From the NCBI RefSeq assembly GCF_012516375.2, contig NZ_CP051204.2, forward strand, positions 5,332,001 through 5,396,000: a stretch of 64,000 nt of DNA. The letters are read 5' to 3'. A program made the translations under genes and the position numbers. This DNA comes from Chitinophaga oryzae. Its GTDB lineage: Bacteria; Bacteroidota; Bacteroidia; Chitinophagales; Chitinophagaceae. Below are positions 62,390 to 64,000 of this stretch, piece by piece. The notes below the pieces were generated by a model. That model made no database searches. It was not told where the DNA came from and worked only from the letters and a program-made list of their open reading frames with translations. Within the stretch, counting starts at the first letter, position 1, and each line of letters begins with the position of its first letter.

Positions 62390-64000
62390 TTATAAATTGA
62401 CCACTACGCCCAGGTTGGCAACCGTTCCTGTTCCTTTAACGTAATAACGCCCCTCCGTTGTAGCGCCACGCACCGCTGAATGAGTGGGATAATAACTGGC
62501 GTTAAAGAGGTTATTCACTGCAAAAGTCAACGTTACATGCCTGAGTTTATAGGAAGTATACATATCGAACAACGTATAGCCGGTAACGGGGTATTTTCCG
62601 TAATTCCATACTTCTTTAGGAAATACATCGCGGCTTCCGATTTTAGTCATTTGAACGGAGAAGTCCCATTGGCGGGTAAATTTAACGTTCACATGGCCGC
62701 CGATTTTTATGGGCGAAATAGTGGAATTGTCTACTTTTCCGTCATAAGAGCCGTCGTTTTTTGTATCTTCTTTTCCATCCATATAGCCGAGTACGCCGCC
62801 CAGGCTCAACCAATTGGTTGCTTTGTATCCCAGCACCGCCTCTGCTCCGTATATACGTTGTGGTAACTGGACCAGCTCGAAATTACCCGGGGTGACCTCT
62901 TTGAAGCTGGCCCCTTTTTTACTGGTACTATAATAGCCGGTCACCTCGTAACGGAAGCGCTGAATGTCTCCATTTACACCCAGCTCAAAATTATTCACTT
63001 TTACAGGAGCAACGTTTATCGCATTTAAAGAAACACCATTTCTCAGTACCAGTCCTATGTCTCCAATAGAATAACCTTGCGAAAAGCTGGCAAACGGCTG
63101 GGCATAGGAAAATTTATTGTATCGCAGGCCGGCATTAAACACCAGTGCATTGTAGGTATTGGTGGCGCCCGGCACCAGCTTATTGCCCCTGGTAAAATCG
63201 CTGACTTTAAACAAGAGGTTCTCATAACGCGCACCGGCTTTGAATATCCAGTCTTTAGCCAGTATGAATTTGGATTGCAGGTAAGGGGCAATGCTATTCA
63301 TATTCATATCCGGAGTAACCAGTTTGTCAGCCATATCTTTTTGTACGGTATGGTCCTTTAACAAGTCTATGCCATAAATCAATTGCACATGGTTATTGCC
63401 CGGCAATACAAAAGGCGTGGAAAAATTGAACCGTCCGCCCCAGTGGTCAGAGTATATTTGATTATACGCTTCAAATACCGAATTAATATCATTATAATAT
63501 ACCGCAACATTCGCTTCTGTTTTACCAAAGGTACCGGTGTACTTTACGTTGAATGTTTTATTGTAGGGCGTTCCTCCCAGGATGTTGGTATCTCCCCGGA
63601 CGCCGATGGCCGGAGAAACACCGAAGTCTCCTTTGGTACCGATGTATTTACTGTCCTGGATACTGTTGAAATAATTACCCATCACCTCTATACGATGACT
63701 GGCAGAGAAATCATATCCGATCTTTACCAGGGCATTGTATGACTTCGTTTCTCCCAGCCCGTAAAAAGGGCTGACAACAACACCATCGGAAGACCTTACC
63801 ACACCGGAATGTGCCATCTTACCCTGCACAACGTAATCAAATCTTCCCACGCCCCCTTTGAATACCTGTGAGAGGTTATACCCGTATGTTTCATCAGCCT
63901 TAACGAGATTCAGGCTGTTATTGAAATAAGTAGAAGAGCTGAAGGGAACAGTTTTCTCCGGCTTTGTCGTAATATAATTGATAATACCACCCGCACCGCC
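62390..64000 (-). CDS. TonB-dependent receptor, N-terminus cut by window edge
   Basis: The frame stays open from position 64000 to the stop at 62390 (536 residues). The first visible residues GGAGGIINYITTKPEKTVPF are the end of a plug domain; the rest is a beta-barrel with 'NFELGVNGDIQRFRYEVTGY', 'LGYKATNWLSLGGVLGYMDG', 'LFDMYTSYKLRHVTLTFAVN' and 'NLFNASYYPTHSAV', ending in GTVANLGVVVNL. These are features of siderophore/cobalamin-type receptors rather than SusC. Ligand unknown; the signal and TonB box lie outside. Confidence 0.9.
   Translation of the reverse strand, partial: GGAGGIINYITTKPEKTVPFSSSTYFNNSLNLVKADETYGYNLSQVFKGGVGRFDYVVQGKMAHSGVVRSSDGVVVSPFYGLGETKSYNALVKIGYDFSASHRIEVMGNYFNSIQDSKYIGTKGDFGVSPAIGVRGDTNILGGTPYNKTFNVKYTGTFGKTEANVAVYYNDINSVFEAYNQIYSDHWGGRFNFSTPFVLPGNNHVQLIYGIDLLKDHTVQKDMADKLVTPDMNMNSIAPYLQSKFILAKDWIFKAGARYENLLFKVSDFTRGNKLVPGATNTYNALVFNAGLRYNKFSYAQPFASFSQGYSIGDIGLVLRNGVSLNAINVAPVKVNNFELGVNGDIQRFRYEVTGYYSTSKKGASFKEVTPGNFELVQLPQRIYGAEAVLGYKATNWLSLGGVLGYMDGKEDTKNDGSYDGKVDNSTISPIKIGGHVNVKFTRQWDFSVQMTKIGSRDVFPKEVWNYGKYPVTGYTLFDMYTSYKLRHVTLTFAVNNLFNASYYPTHSAVRGATTEGRYYVKGTGTVANLGVVVNL

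Overview
The window looks like chromosome of a Bacteroidota bacterium, most likely a Chitinophagaceae member such as Chitinophaga. The grounds are three SusC/SusD pairs, three ECF sigma factors with FecR-type anti-sigma factors, a two-component system with a periplasmic propeller sensor and AraC-type output, LytTR/His_kinase pairs, a TonB receptor with DUF4249, many lipoprotein signals, and several TAnnTTTG (Bacteroidota -7) promoter motifs. The genus is inferred from gene content only. No tRNA, rRNA, CRISPR array, insertion sequence or phage gene was seen.

Layout. 1-3388: an edge-truncated unrecognised gene, a secreted hypothetical protein, an FAD monooxygenase and a strong bidirectional terminator. 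3416-14330: a polysaccharide-utilization locus with a GH127-type beta-L-arabinofuranosidase, SusD and SusC on the minus strand, divergent from a sensor/regulator that is split into two overlapping ORFs at an A9 run. 14360-22144: a SnoaL-like gene, then ECF sigma (frameshifted), FecR, SusC and SusD. 22202-29097: small regulators and accessory genes (MarR with a palindromic operator, an XRE-pentapeptide fusion, HxlR and AraC overlapping by ATGA, VOC, a DUF2461 remnant, a secreted protein with a possible clan-CD His/Cys pair, a polysaccharide-lyase-like lipoprotein). 29134-32890: MFS transporter, YdcF-like protein, LytTR regulator and its kinase. 33182-38238: a lipoprotein, a gene-poor stretch with a minus-strand terminator, then ECF sigma, FecR, an STN-domain putative barrel and a methyltransferase. 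38491-47308: a minus-strand operon of ABC ATPase, GldF-GldG-like fusion, two MutS-like ATPases (one frameshifted) and an M16 peptidase. 47447-55570: ECF sigma, FecR, SusC, SusD and a lipoprotein resembling the HExxH metallohydrolases of Sus loci but lacking HExxH. 55875-64000: alpha/beta hydrolase, LytTR/kinase pair, divergent TonB receptor with DUF4249 lipoprotein, a 75-residue protein and an edge-truncated TonB receptor.

How it works together: the window is mainly about sensing and importing large substrates across the outer membrane, with one locus controlled by a periplasmic-ligand sensor and two by transmembrane sigma/anti-sigma signalling from STN-bearing SusC proteins. Three otherwise intact genes are each broken by a single base at or beside a homopolymer (A9 at 13545, C5 at 15333, C6 at 43931). 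That points either to residual sequencing error or to phase-variable or decaying genes, and should be resolved before any biology is read into them.
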